Positions 36,425-47,304 of a stretch of 64,000 bases of DNA are shown in pieces. This DNA is from Carposina sasakii. Taxonomy: Eukaryota; Arthropoda; Insecta; Lepidoptera; Carposinidae. The notes below the pieces were generated by a model that worked only from the letters and a program-made list of their open reading frames with translations, made no database searches and was not told the origin of the DNA. Positions within the stretch are counted from its first letter, which is position 1, and the number at the start of each line of letters is the position of its first letter. The translations under genes were made by a program, and so were the position numbers. The DNA is taken from the NCBI GenBank assembly GCA_014607495.2, contig CP053152.1:6572001-6636000 (forward strand), given 5' to 3'.

Positions 36425-36665
36425 CAGGTGTCATACATACGAGTATGATGAGGTTTCTTTCATACATCAGGGTTGTGTTCCTGAAATGGGGTAGCCAGAC
36501 CAGCAGCACCATAAAGATCACACAGCCACGTTTTGGAAAACGGAGAGAGGTGGAAATGATGATCAGTAGTAATTGGCTAGCTTATCGCCTGAGAAAATAT
36601 CCAAGTTCCTTAGTGGACTCTTACGACACGCACGGAAAGAGATGCAGTTGATGTATTCTGGTATA
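36425..36665 (-). repeat. 'cttccgtgcatgtcg' family, inverted copy
   Basis: gacacgcacggaaagagatg and a tgtattctggt segment are the inverse of 55150-55200. The upstream ggggtagccagaccagcagc and cttatcgcctgagaaa parts recur in modified form at 48590-48650. The 68-codon frame inside is a by-product. Confidence 0.55.
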
Positions 36666-36669
36666 GTTC

Positions 36670-37290
36670 TACATCATCTTATATTGAATTACTTTAATTA
36701 ATAGTTTTTTTTAATCGAACTACTCCGTATGACCAATGTTATCTTTGAGAGTTTAGAAATTGAACTTCTACTTTACTCCATACCTATCTACTATACTAAT
36801 AAACTACTTTTCTATTTCCGTTGACTTTCAAGTAGGCACGGAATTTCCCAGAATCTTTTCGTTTCCGAAATAATGTCCGATTCATTTTATGGGAAATCAT
36901 ATTTCATGGTAGGTACACACAAAAATTTTATTACACGGCTATGTACATAAGATGATTTATAATTCTATAAGACCTTGAATGGTCTACCTATGTTTTATGA
37001 ATTTGAAGCAGCTATACTTACGAGTACTAAGTTTGATTTTTACACTGAAAATTTCTCTTATTTGTCGCTATATTTTAAAGTATATGCCGATTCTTCTCAA
37101 TTTCGAATAGTTTGTTGAGAACTCTTAAATTTTATTACCACATTACCTACACATTCTAAAATGACTCAGGGTAATCAGAAATTGTGACTTCTGGCAATTA
37201 ACTGGGAACTAATTTACTCGTCTAACTCAATATAAAGTTTCGTTTAAGTTTAAAATCATCAAACCCCACATGACCCTTACTATGAGTTTG
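36670..37290. other. No gene recognised
   Basis: AT-rich, nothing supported. Confidence 0.5.
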
Positions 37291-37294
37291 GGAT

Positions 37295-37545
37295 CTTTCT
37301 ACTCGTATATAGTAGCTAGTTGGATTCTTAGTTAATATGGGCGTTGGTCCTGCGCTTGATCTCTCTCCGGTCGTGTCGGCCTTCCGTCCCATCGGACTAT
37401 GAGAGTAACGGAATAGAGAGTGCATCTGTGTTTGCGCACACACTTGTGCACTATAATATCTTCTGCGTACCTGGCCGATCTCCCTAGAGATTGGTCGCCT
37501 TGGTCGAAATACGGTCGGAGATCATCATCATCATAATATGGGCTA
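37295..37545 (-). mobile_element. Lepidopteran SINE-like repeat
   Basis: On the minus strand gtgcgcaaacacagatgcac, ctctcatagtccgatgggac and gagagatcaagcgcaggacc belong to a repeat I recognise as frequent in moth genomes. The two minus-strand frames of 73 and 78 codons come from reading this repeat in two frames. Confidence 0.55.
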
Positions 37546-37825
37546 TAATAAGTACTATTATATCCCATAGTGAACAGCCGAATAGGTTATCAATGTTAGA
37601 TGATTATAACTCATGAACTTTCTGATCTAGACCCAAATTACCGAATAAAAATGTGGCTACACTTTAATAACATGGCAAACGAGCTGTGTCAAAAGAAACT
37701 GCAAAAACCCACACAGCGCCCATTTACCGCTCCAGTTTTAACGCTATATATCTCCGGACTCCAATTAAGGTACTTGTTTTCTGGACGAACCTTAAATCCC
37801 TTACCACCAAAATTTAGGTCATTAT

Positions 37826-37874
37826 AAGTATGTTATAAGTACGTTGTAGGCTACAACGTACTTATAACATACTT
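37826..37874. repeat. 49-bp near-perfect palindrome
   Basis: Arms 37826-37849 and 37851-37874 (24 bp each) are exact inverse complements with a single G between. Outside, ttaggtcattat (37815-37826) has a looser partner near 37885-37896 (ataatatgacctaa), so the palindrome sits in a wider, interrupted inverted repeat. It lies 172 bp upstream of the start codon at 38047. Confidence 0.9.
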
Positions 37875-38046
37875 GCAAATTACCATAATATGACCTAATC
37901 CACTCTTTGCTCCTTTGCTCTTCTATTAACAAAAAAAAAAGACATTTTGTCTGATTATGTCATTTTGATGTCATTTACAAAGATTTATTAATAAGTTTGT
38001 ATTTATTTTTCAAAGACTTTTAGTTATATTTCATATTTACTCAAAC

Positions 38047-38697
38047 ATGAGTGGCTATTTGTGGGGTATAGGCAAACTTGTCAATGATCCATCCAAAGAT
38101 TTATTAGCATCTATACAAAAACATATTTTCAAAGCAGAGGCTAGACTCGGCTCGCCTTTTCAGTCAGCTTTAGGGAGTATGCCGAGTACTGAATGTATAG
38201 AGAAGAACAAGCAAATTGAAACAAAAACCAAGGACTATCTCAATACAAATGAAGTAGTGTTCATGAACAAAGGTGCACAAACAGGTTGTTCTTTTAAAAA
38301 TGTGCAACAAGAGTCGACGCAGTGTGATGAAATACGGATCATACAAAAACCTCACAAAAGTACTAGTGCCGAGAGAATACAACTGCTGGACGGCACAACA
38401 GTCACTAGTGGCATTTTTTACAAAAAAGACGCTTACACACATGCAAAGAGAAAGAAAATTTGCAAAGAGCATCGTCATGTGCTGACCTTTTTAAAAATTT
38501 TGCCCCGTATTGAAAACCAAATTGAAAAAGAGAACAAACCTGCAATGCAGCGATTGAAAACAAAAATAAAGGATTTTTTTATGTTATTTAAAGTGGAAAA
38601 AATTCAAAGCATCTCACAGTATAACACAGATTGCATGCAATTGTACCGATGTGCCAGCTTCGAGGTAATCAATAGACTTAAAAAGGATGACACGTGA
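38047..38697 (+). CDS. Intronless hypothetical protein, 216 aa
   Basis: I do not recognise this protein. The frame is the longest in the window outside mobile DNA and is uninterrupted. Its ATG lies in a good insect context (tcaaacATGa). Visible features: no signal peptide or membrane segment; a likely amphipathic helix at residues 18-34; paired QT/TQ sites at about 79 and 92 (GAQTG, STQCD), which resemble but do not match dynein-light-chain-type motifs; a basic cluster AKRKKICKEHRH (133-144) that could be a nuclear signal; a lysine-rich helical C-terminal half. An aataaa signal follows at 38733. The lack of introns could mean a small single-exon gene or an old retrocopy; no A-tail is seen. 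It may also be chance, though 216 codons in AT-rich DNA argues against that. Confidence 0.6.
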   Translation: MSGYLWGIGKLVNDPSKDLLASIQKHIFKAEARLGSPFQSALGSMPSTECIEKNKQIETKTKDYLNTNEVVFMNKGAQTGCSFKNVQQESTQCDEIRIIQKPHKSTSAERIQLLDGTTVTSGIFYKKDAYTHAKRKKICKEHRHVLTFLKILPRIENQIEKENKPAMQRLKTKIKDFFMLFKVEKIQSISQYNTDCMQLYRCASFEVINRLKKDDT

Positions 38698-38732
38698 CGT
38701 GAATATGTATAAACCATATATCTCATATTTTT

Positions 38733-38738
38733 AATAAA
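38733..38738 (+). terminator. Polyadenylation signal aataaa
   Basis: Lies 35 bp after the stop codon of the 216-aa frame, a normal distance for a short insect 3' UTR. Confidence 0.5.
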
Positions 38739-38819
38739 ATGCACGTAAAACATAATACAATTATGTACATTAATATTTTTATAACTATGAAAAAATAACG
38801 TTTCCAATAATGTAATTTC

Positions 38820-38985
38820 AAAAAGAGATGGTAAAATTCGTCATCCGAGTAATTGACCCGGTGGCTCAGTGGTAAGAGCGCTGGCACGGAATGCAGAGGT
38901 CGTGGGTTCGATTCCCACCCGGGTGAGGAATTTTTTCCATTTCTTTATTAATATTTTTTTATATATTATTAGTTACCTATACCTA
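38820..38985 (+). mobile_element. tRNA-derived SINE, copy 1
   Basis: The 71-nt core 38855-38925 is tRNA-like: acceptor acccgg/ccgggt, A box tggctcagtgg, D arm gctc/gagc, T arm gtggg-ttcgatt-cccac and B box ggttcgattcc. The anticodon arm pairs poorly, so it is not a working tRNA. A T6 run at 38931-38936 could end polymerase III transcription. About 30 bp before and 45 bp after the core are also shared with the inverted copy at 42240-42404, which shows a repeated element rather than a lone tRNA gene. Confidence 0.75.
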
Positions 38986-38989
38986 CAGT

Positions 38990-41278
38990 AGTTGAACTAT
39001 GTAATTGCTAGTAACAACTATACCAATACCATCTTATAATATTCTACTGGTCACATTTTATTAGCAGTACATTATCCAGAACTCAGTTCTTCCAATTACT
39101 GTCTCATCGTCTCGAAGCCGTGAAATGTGATAAGGCAAATATGGTATTTATCAAAATGAGTAATAAAGATGGCAGCATAATCTTCAGAAGAAAATGGGAG
39201 TTATTATTTTGAGACTTCTAAAAAGAAAGCAAAAAATAACTATCCTTAGTTAAGATGATGCCTAGAAAGCAAGTTGTTATAGATTAGTCTGATTGAACCA
39301 TAACGACCAGTACATTTTCATAAGTTAAATGTCGATAACGGAGGGTCGTCGCTCCGCCTGCGCGTTGTAGGTTACCAGTTCGTTAAACTAAACCCTCAAA
39401 CGAGTGCCCTTACCCATGTCAAAACTCCTATTGCCATCCAAATCCTGTTCTACCCTCAATACTACCATTTTCATTATAACTAACAACTTGCCAGTGGCGT
39501 TCCCAGTTTAATGATTTATTTAAGTATAAGCTGTCACGTAGCGCTTAACAAATCTAGCCACCAAATAACAAATTATTTTGGTAAGTTTCTATTAGCGCGA
39601 GAGCAAACCTTACCTTATTACAAATTCGCTTTATACTTACTGTCAAAAGGTTAAAGTGTAGTTTAAAATGTTCAAAAGGTTGAGCTTTAGTAGGAGAGTA
39701 TATATTAATCCACATACGTAATTAGCTTTGGTTAATAAATTTAACAAACAATTATCGTTATGTATTTTAACAGAGTAATATTTATAGTTGGAAATTTTCT
39801 ATGGGAGTTTCTCTATTACTTTCATATACAAAAAAATATATTATTGATCGTTATCAATAGGTACTTTTAGCTTCGCATGAATGGCCATTGCTTAAAATGT
39901 AAGTATTCAGTAAGCCTTTTATTTTATAAGTATGTAATAGATAGATATATACAAAAATAACCAAGGCACTGGTTATTAAATTCTTTTTGACAGCACTATC
40001 TACGTAAGGTATACGTATATAACGAATAGAATACAGTAGTCGTCAGAAATGTGGCCTATTTCCTTTATTACGCGCTACATTTCCATACATATAAGCAGGC
40101 GGAACTCGCTTGCAACTTGGGATGGCAAGATCCATTCTTACATCGGGAATGTCAGCACAAGTTGATATAATCTTATTTTATGCCGTCTCCGCTTCATGGA
40201 AAGTAGTTTCCTTGGTACTCAAAATTTTTATAGTATGTTTATACAGACGTCTTGCTATTGTTACGATTTTAATACTTTATTGTTTTCGATCAAAGCAATG
40301 TACGCGGATATTGTCGTCGATAGATCTGTCTGGCTCAAGCGAGTGCGTTGAATAGTACCAAATACAAAAGGCAAATATACATTGGATGAGTCAAGCCTGC
40401 GTCTATAATAAAAACTCGTCGAAACTTTCCCTCAATGCATCAGTCATTTCGTCGAGAATAAGAGTAGGTAACGAGTTTTGTTCAGCAAAATAAAGTTTTA
40501 GGGTTCCTTTCATAAAATTCCACGAATGTGCGGGTATTACATTGTGGCCATGCAATGTTTGCAAGGTAATACGTCTAGGAAAGTTAATACGTCTGAAGAA
40601 ACTGGTTGGCTACGTGATGTACCAACCACTCTAGCCAATTTTATTGTGTTTCGTATATTTGAAAAATTTACACAAAATAAATGATCTTACCAGTTAAGAT
40701 TGTTACGGAATCTAGATTGTGCCGTTTTAGTCATCCGCCTCAACACTTCTTGTTTTTCAAGTATTAAATACTAATAGTAAATAAATTTTATTTACTATTC
40801 GCCAACAAGAATATTTTGATGGGTTGAAACGTGGTTGACTTATTTTCTACTTACAGTCAAAATCCGGCATAATCACACAACGCATACATACTTGAAATTA
40901 CCTATTGAGTTGCCTTCATCATTTATTAGATTTACTGAACCCGATCTGAATTGTATGAGACAGGTTCGCGCCACTGTTTTTTTGTGATAAATGGTAGTTG
41001 GAAATTATGTTCTGTTTGCCTTATTGATACTGGAAACAATGCCTATGTATCTATAAATATTATACATAATATATATATATCATACAACTCAACATGTTCA
41101 ATGTTTACCTTACTGAAGTTGATACCAACATAACATCGATCTGCCATTATTTGAAATGAACCTAAACTAACATTTAAGTTTATAACATAGCGTAGTACAA
41201 TTTGTGAGCGTGCCAGTTCGATATTCTATGGTTTTCGCTACCTCTATTTGTAAGTAAATATTAGGTAGTTAAACATAT
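38990..41278. other. No gene recognised
   Basis: AT-rich. The 81-codon frame 40110-40355 has hydrophobic stretches but no context suggesting a gene. Confidence 0.5.
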
Positions 41279-41280
41279 CG

Positions 41281-41335
41281 TGTGCTGATGCGGGCCTTCA
41301 TTAAAATACATCAGTGGCATATCCGCTCAAACAGA
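41281..41335 (+). repeat. 'tgtgctgatgcgggc' repeat fragment
   Basis: Matches the start of the repeat at 55130-55312 (tgtgctgatgcagggcttca) and then breaks down. Confidence 0.5.
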
Positions 41336-41339
41336 AATA

Positions 41340-42015
41340 ATGCCACCAAAATACTTTGCATTTAAAATGTTGTCAAGACGTGTGTCATAATGTTATCAGA
41401 CCTTATTAGCCAAGTCTCTAACTCTAAACACCCTAACTCTGCTAGACCTAACTTCATAAACTTTAGTCAAAATATGTTGCTTAGCCATTTCGCTACATTA
41501 ATATAGGTGTATTCACTGTTCATTACTGTTATGTTCTAACGAAAAGTCAGGACATGTAGATTGATTGACACAATACATGAGATCTGATCTAGTTTTCAAA
41601 GTTCTATCCGCTAGTTTAAACAGTTCGGGGAAAAGTTCTAAGTTACATAATACAATTTTGTTGTTATATAAATTAAAATACAAAGTATAAGAGCTAGGCA
41701 AATAAAACTTTATATTAATAGTGTAATAAGTTCGAAATTGATTATATATCCTGAGAATTTTGTTAATCTAGTATAAGCCAAGCTTTAATTATGAGGGTTG
41801 AGCTTTTTGGCTCTTCTTGGCAGGACACTGCCTGCCCGTTGACACTAAAGTTATAGTACTCTTAAGTATGCGTATAATCAATTTAACTTCTGACATGGCA
41901 AACTAGACCAAAACTGATATAAAGGGTGTTAGGGTCACGCATAAGCCACCCAGGGATTATGTGATCCTTCATTAAAATTGTAAAAGAACCTATATTATAT
42001 AATAAATAAATAAAT
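41340..42015. other. No gene recognised
   Basis: Nothing supported except a short aaat microsatellite near 42000. Confidence 0.5.
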
Positions 42016-42020
42016 AAAAA

Positions 42021-42225
42021 ACAAAAGGGGTATGTTAAGCGAAAAGCTATGTAAATAGTCTACTTAAAGGAACCTATCCACAAAATTTTAAAGTTTAAAT
42101 CACATGTTTGTTTTCCAAGCCAGTATGGAGAATTTCTAAACAACTCAGGAAATTTCATACAATCTTGAAAAATAAACATGCAATTTCGAGTCTCAAATTT
42201 TGGAAACTTAACATACCCCTTTTGT
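42021..42225. mobile_element. MITE with perfect 19-bp terminal inverted repeats
   Basis: acaaaaggggtatgttaag (42021-42039) is exactly complementary to 42207-42225. The left half shares atgttaagcgaaaagcta, aaaggaacctatcc and aatcacatgttt with 31020-31110. No protein frame beyond chance. Confidence 0.85.
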
Positions 42226-42239
42226 ACGTCTACGTATAA

Positions 42240-42404
42240 TCTAATATATAATATAGTTAAGTAAAAAATTATTAATAAAGAAAATGGAAAAAATTCTTCA
42301 CCCGAGTGGGAATCGAACCCACGACCACTGCAAACCGTGCCAGCCGCTATAACCACTAAGCCACCGGGTCAATTACTCGGATAACGAATTTTACCATCTC
42401 TTTT
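42240..42404 (-). mobile_element. tRNA-derived SINE, copy 2
   Basis: The minus-strand core 42299-42370 has gacccggtggcttagtgg, then ggctggcacggtttgcag and a perfect T arm. The flanks match those of copy 1 on both sides. One or two bases in the D arm differ from copy 1, so the copies are independently decayed. Confidence 0.75.
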
Positions 42405-42814
42405 CACTCACACAAGTATCTTATTCGGGTCGCACGCTGTCCTATCATAAGTATCAATCCTATATATGTTTCAGAAGTGTAACAAAGCCAACCTTTTTGC
42501 AAAACTAATGGATGTTCAATATGCAAATTGGATCGAATTATTGGAAACGGAAACACTTTAGTTACCCTTACTAAAATACGCGACGTGTAAAACGTTGGGA
42601 AAAGTGTAATTTCTGAGAGGTTTTTCAAATGTATTTCTAAGCCAAATGGGCAACGACAGAAACTTTTTATTCATTTTGTAGTAAAATGAACATTGAGATT
42701 AAAGGGAATACTAATATTCCAGTTTCGGCGATTCTGTATTTTTTTCGCTCGGCTTTGTTTTAAATTGCCGAACATGGAAACGAAATGCCCAAATTCCCAA
42801 AATCTAGTTTGCTC

Positions 42815-42955
42815 GAGCACACCGGATGCGTATGCGTGCACGTAAGCGTAGACGTACACGTCTATGCTTACGTCTACGCATACGAATCCGGTCTGCCCGT
42901 TCCTATACAGTTGTACTTCTACGCTTACGTGCACGCACACGCATCCGGTGTGCTC
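42815..42955. mobile_element. CpG-rich foldback element
   Basis: Arms 42815-42852 and 42918-42955 match as inverse complements at 37 of 38 positions (one G-T type change). Between them a second, degenerate inverse copy (ttacgtctacgcatacgaat, then ccggt) gives three related segments, one direct and two inverted. It is rich in CG dinucleotides unlike its surroundings. The two 92-103 codon frames here follow from the repeated tacg/cgta pattern. Confidence 0.9.
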
Positions 42956-42959
42956 CCAC

Positions 42960-44020
42960 TTTTGGTCGTGTGGTGCATACATGTTACGTACACATCCAAG
43001 ATGAAATTAATTCAAGGAACTACAATAAAATTAGCCTCGGCTGTCTCTTCCTTACTTATTTAATTCTGGTTTCCAGTCTTTCACTGGGACGGAGTCAAAG
43101 GGAAGAACTAGTCTTACACCGCAAAAGTCATTGTTGATGTACAAAATGTTTAACGTCAAAATTATTATGTTCAAAGCAATGAAGCAAGAGTAATGGGTTC
43201 TCATTAAAACCTAATCTTTCTTGACACGCTTTGGAAATTCCCTTTGTCCTGGGTGAATATTAATAAAACGTTTTAGGAAGTTTCGGTTTGGGTATAAACT
43301 TACGTTTCTGTACAAGATTTCTTTACTTTTACTGTATTCATATTTAATATGGGTGGGTTTTAGAGAATTTCCTCGTTTAAATTATTGATTTTCATCGCAG
43401 AACCAGTTAACTTTAAAAAACTTTTAGCATAGCGTTGATATGCTAACTTCAGACCATAATTCTGAAGCGAAAACCGCTAAAAAATTTCGTAGAAAAATCT
43501 CAAAATTTTCCGACTTTTCTTATTCTTTATTGCACATACACAAAAAGAAATATGGCATACAACATAAAAGAAGAGATGCATGTACAATGGCAAGCTTATC
43601 TCTACCAGAGATCTCTTCCAGCAAGCCAAGCAAGTAAAGAGAAATTGTTAACAACAGGGTAACATGTGCAATTAAACAAATTCTAAGAAACTAATTAACT
43701 ACATTGAGGAAAAAAAGGAGAGAAACAAATGACAGCATATTTAAATAATGGTCAGGTTCTTCAGATTTTCTCTAAATGTGCCAACAGTGCGACAATCTCT
43801 AACCGTATGGGATAATTAATTCCAGAGCTTAACCGCCTGAACCGAAAAAGAATACCCAAAAGCCCCAGAATTATATCGGGGAGTTTATAGCAGTGATGCC
43901 GTATTGGATCGGAGAGGCCGATCTCTTGAAAAGAGATATTCAAAGCGCTCACTATTATTTTTTTTTTTTTTAATTGTATTTCATTTAATTAGGCTTTAGA
44001 TAACTCTAATGCAAAGTCAC
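42960..44020. other. No gene recognised
   Basis: Short frames at 43440-43637 (+) and 43761-43952 (-) have no recognisable domain. The 43780-43940 stretch has a degenerate LINE-like feel but I cannot place it. Confidence 0.45.
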
Positions 44021-44024
44021 AACT

Positions 44025-44228
44025 TCACAAGTGATCCAAAAAACGGCAATGTATTACACAATACCCAATTTGATATAGGATCGCCCGATGCAATTGGTGT
44101 AGAAAACAAACATTGGGGATAATCAAATTAAAAATGCATTTCCTGTGAGTAATAACACTGTCGTATAACTCAAAACAATGGTACTTATTCAGCATTTCAG
44201 TATTTGCCTGGCTGTTACACACACCCGG
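44025..44228 (-). mobile_element. Left-half fragment of the 31905-type TIR element
   Basis: Inverse of 31910-32110, including the shared acgacagtgttattact and ctgaataagtacca segments. Ends near cacacccggtatg. Confidence 0.7.
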
Positions 44229-44382
44229 TATGTACCTATACCTAAGTTTATATTTATTGAACTTCTTAGAAAATTATTGTAATTATTGTATTAATTTATA
44301 TCAAAGACCATCTGATATTCTATAATGTACACAAACATTGGACAATATAGTAACTTCACAATTTACCTATATTATTTTACAT

Positions 44383-44512
44383 ACAGGGTGTAGGTGACAG
44401 CCAGGTAAATACTGAAACGCTGAACAAGTACCGTTCTGTGTTTTCCGCCTCTGAATCACGGTCTGAAGTCATGGTATCAATATTTACCTAGCTGTTACAA
44501 ACACCCTGTACA
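44383..44512 (+). mobile_element. Short deletion copy of the 31905-type TIR element
   Basis: Both ends are present (acagggtgtaggtgacagcc and ctgttacaaacaccctgt) with only about 60 bp between, so the interior has been lost. Confidence 0.8.
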
Positions 44513-44514
44513 CC

Positions 44515-45550
44515 TAATATATTTTCAACATCATAAAAAAGAGGAAATACCAAATCCCTGTTCAACATTACATAATATAACCTAAATTAAATGTGTTGGT
44601 AAGTATATGTATACCTAGTCCCAAGAAAATTTGTATTACGATGTAAACAGAATATACCCAGAATGACAAAGAACCCTAATAATAATCATTTTAGCTCTTA
44701 GCTGACTCCAATATTGTTATTCATTCTTTTGACAGGTGTCCTTGATTGTAGATTTTAATTATCAGAACTTTACTTTGAAACTGATGAAAAACATTTAAAG
44801 GTTAAGCGACTGTCGTACTTAATATTAATGAAATAATATTCGAGAGTGCTATAGAACTTGTACACTTAAATTGATTCTGACGAGAGAAATCCAATCTAAC
44901 AGCATCAAATGAAACTTGAAGAATTCGTTTGTTCAGGAAGATCGTTCGGAAATTAAATAGCAGATTTTGCAGTGCACTGGATTTAAAAACGTGTGACGAG
45001 CGAGTTGTACGTAGGTATGTAAATGATTGTACTTATTATTTGCTATCTGCGTATTTACTATCATACTTACCTACATATTATTTAATAGTTTTTAAGAAGT
45101 GTATAGCTTGAAAAACAATGTAGCTACGTTTCTGTACATACTAGACTGTGTTTATGTAATGTCACATGCTTTTTTTTTACGTATCAATAAAGAATTTTTA
45201 AAATCAAATCAAATCAGTGCATTGGAGCCCGGTTAGGTTAGGTTAGCTCCAATGAGTCCAACTGGGCAAATGCCTTTTGTTTTCTGTACCTAATCGTTAT
45301 GTAAAAGACATCCATAATATGTAGTATCCATATACTCGTATTTATGAACATTGTATTTATCGAGCTATTTTTCAATTTCTTATTATTTAGATTCCTACTT
45401 CTAAATAAGTTGTTTTTACTTGCCTACATTATAAGATAATTTTTCACGGGGATAACAGAGCAAATGAATAGACTAGTAGGTATAGATACTGTTGATAAAA
45501 TACTAATTGGTGCCAGGCCGAAGAACTCACGTCCATCTTAGTTATTTTAA
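44515..45550. other. Mostly unrecognised, with small hairpin and TTAGG triplet
   Basis: At about 45219-45256 a 9-bp stem (cattggagc / gctccaatg) encloses three TTAGG units, the insect telomere repeat. A caataaagaatttttaaaat string near 45185 may be a retroposon 3' end. Confidence 0.45.
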
Positions 45551-45776
45551 ACTAGGGATCCGCCCCGACTTTTCACGTGGACAAAGTCGTGGGCCTCCGC
45601 TATAGAAAAGTAAAAAAGGCATATATTTTTTTTCTCTGCGTAAGAACCACCTCGTACTACAAAGAACATTCTAAACAAAAAAAAATGCGAAATCGGTTGA
45701 GCTGTTCTCGAGATCTGCGCTTAGCAACACATTTAGCGAATCATTTGTATACCTATATAATAAAGATAAAGATATA
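45551..45776 (+). mobile_element. Retroposon of the cccgcgacttcgtccgcg group, divergent
   Basis: Starts actagggatccgccccgact, then has gcgaaatcggttgagctgtt and ctcgagatctgcgcttag, typical of this group's body, ending in an ataaagataaagata tail. The 66-codon frame is incidental. Confidence 0.65.
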
Positions 45777-45779
45777 AAA

Positions 45780-47200
45780 AATCTATATTTTGCACACTGG
45801 GTCTCTTATATATACATATTAGTGTAACCACATAATAAATAGTATAAACATTAGAAACCAAGGGACAAACCTTTAAAATGTATAGCCGGTACTTGTCGCC
45901 AAAAAGTATACTCTCAAACGAGACTGTCCTTGGCAACAAGTATTAGAAGTGTCCTATCGAAGTCGCTGCTGTCCGCTATAGTATTGAATTTGAAAGCATT
46001 GTTATACAATTCCATGAAGAATTTCCCTTTTCGCTGGTAAATACGTAAGAGTCAATTGAATTTCCGAGATTAAAGCTTGTATCCTATTAGATTTAGCTGT
46101 TGTCTGTAATAAGAAAGGAGTTCTGGAATAACCACATAGGTTCGCACATTATTGTCACGAACGTAAAGACTCATTTGTTGTTAAGCGACTTGTGGTTTGA
46201 TTTGAATTAGGATGTTTTATATAAGATACCTTCCTACGCTTTATGTTATTTGTTTCAGAAAATTTGTAATAAATCAAGCATCTATCTACCTAGATGAAGT
46301 ACCTAAATAACTCTTAGATTGTTTATTAACGATAATAGTATTATCATATCTGGGCCTATAGGTATTTATATTTAGCTATACTTGACTATCCTCTGGGGTC
46401 TGCAGCTAAAATATTGCTTACACCTTTTTCACGTCGTTATTGATCCTGTGTCCGAGTAAATTCCCTTAGGGGCTTATCAGTCATATAATATATTACCTCA
46501 TCTAACCCATTAAAATTTAGTACTGGGCATAATCGTAATAAAAGATCGGTATAGGTTTAGTGCCAATAAGCCATAAAAATATGGGTATCTTTGTATCGTG
46601 AGGCCTTAAGCTTAAACCTTTTTGCATCTATTTTAATCACTTAACTTAATTGGTTTATGTCTACAGTAACTACATAGGCTCGCTATAATAAGAATAACTT
46701 TAAGGAAGATAATGATAGAGACAAAAGATGTAGGTACCTTGTAAACATAATTGACAATCCGTTACGCAATTTGTACAAAATTTATTTGGCTATCTCATTT
46801 GCCAGCATAACTAACTAAACCATTCAACGCCACCTCGGCACCAAAGGGACCTTCACGTCTAATCGCCATTTCAAATCTATTCACTAGTTTAGTAAATAAA
46901 GCATACGTGCTCAAGGTGATAACAACTTTACTCGTATATGTACCGAGAAACATTACTCCAGTTAGATTTCTCGTAAACCATCAGATTGCGGATTGTTAAT
47001 GCAATTTACGGACTAAGTTGTTCCTAAGATGGTAACTCACTTTATGTATTAGTAATTCCAATCCCAACTAGACCAAATTGAATGTAAAAGTTGGCTTGAT
47101 GTGTAGTTTGTCTGAGCGCAACGTAACATTCAAATGAGGTTACGAGAGATACCTGTATAGGTACCTGGTGCTTGTATTTGTTTTTACTATGACTTTAATG
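45780..47200. other. No gene recognised
   Basis: AT-rich, nothing supported. Confidence 0.5.
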
Positions 47201-47203
47201 AGA

Positions 47204-47302
47204 TTAAGGGCCGATTTTTCTCTTAAACTTGATCAAGATAGAGACAGCATCAACTTTATCCTTCAGATAGAGTATCTGACAATTTAAAAAATCGGCCCTT
47301 AA
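47204..47302. mobile_element. 99-bp MITE with TTAA target duplication
   Basis: TTAA flanks both sides. Inside are ggccgattttt-type terminal inverted repeats (agattaagggccgattttt against aaaaaatcggcccttaatc). The gacagcatcaactttatc interior is typical of a frequent lepidopteran MITE. TTAA is the usual piggyBac-type target, but that assignment is inference. Confidence 0.85.
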
Positions 47303-47304
47303 TC

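Noticed and set aside
37222..37568. Minus-strand protein containing SARYAEDIIVHKCVRKHRC
   Set aside because: The DNA is a dispersed SINE-like repeat and the peptide is its translation.
38855..38925. Functional tRNA gene
   Set aside because: The anticodon arm pairs poorly, there is no proper T before the anticodon, and a second copy with matching flanks shows it is part of a SINE.
42785..43137. Two overlapping plus-strand frames of 92 and 103 codons
   Set aside because: Both come from the CpG-rich foldback, whose palindromic units lack stops in several frames.
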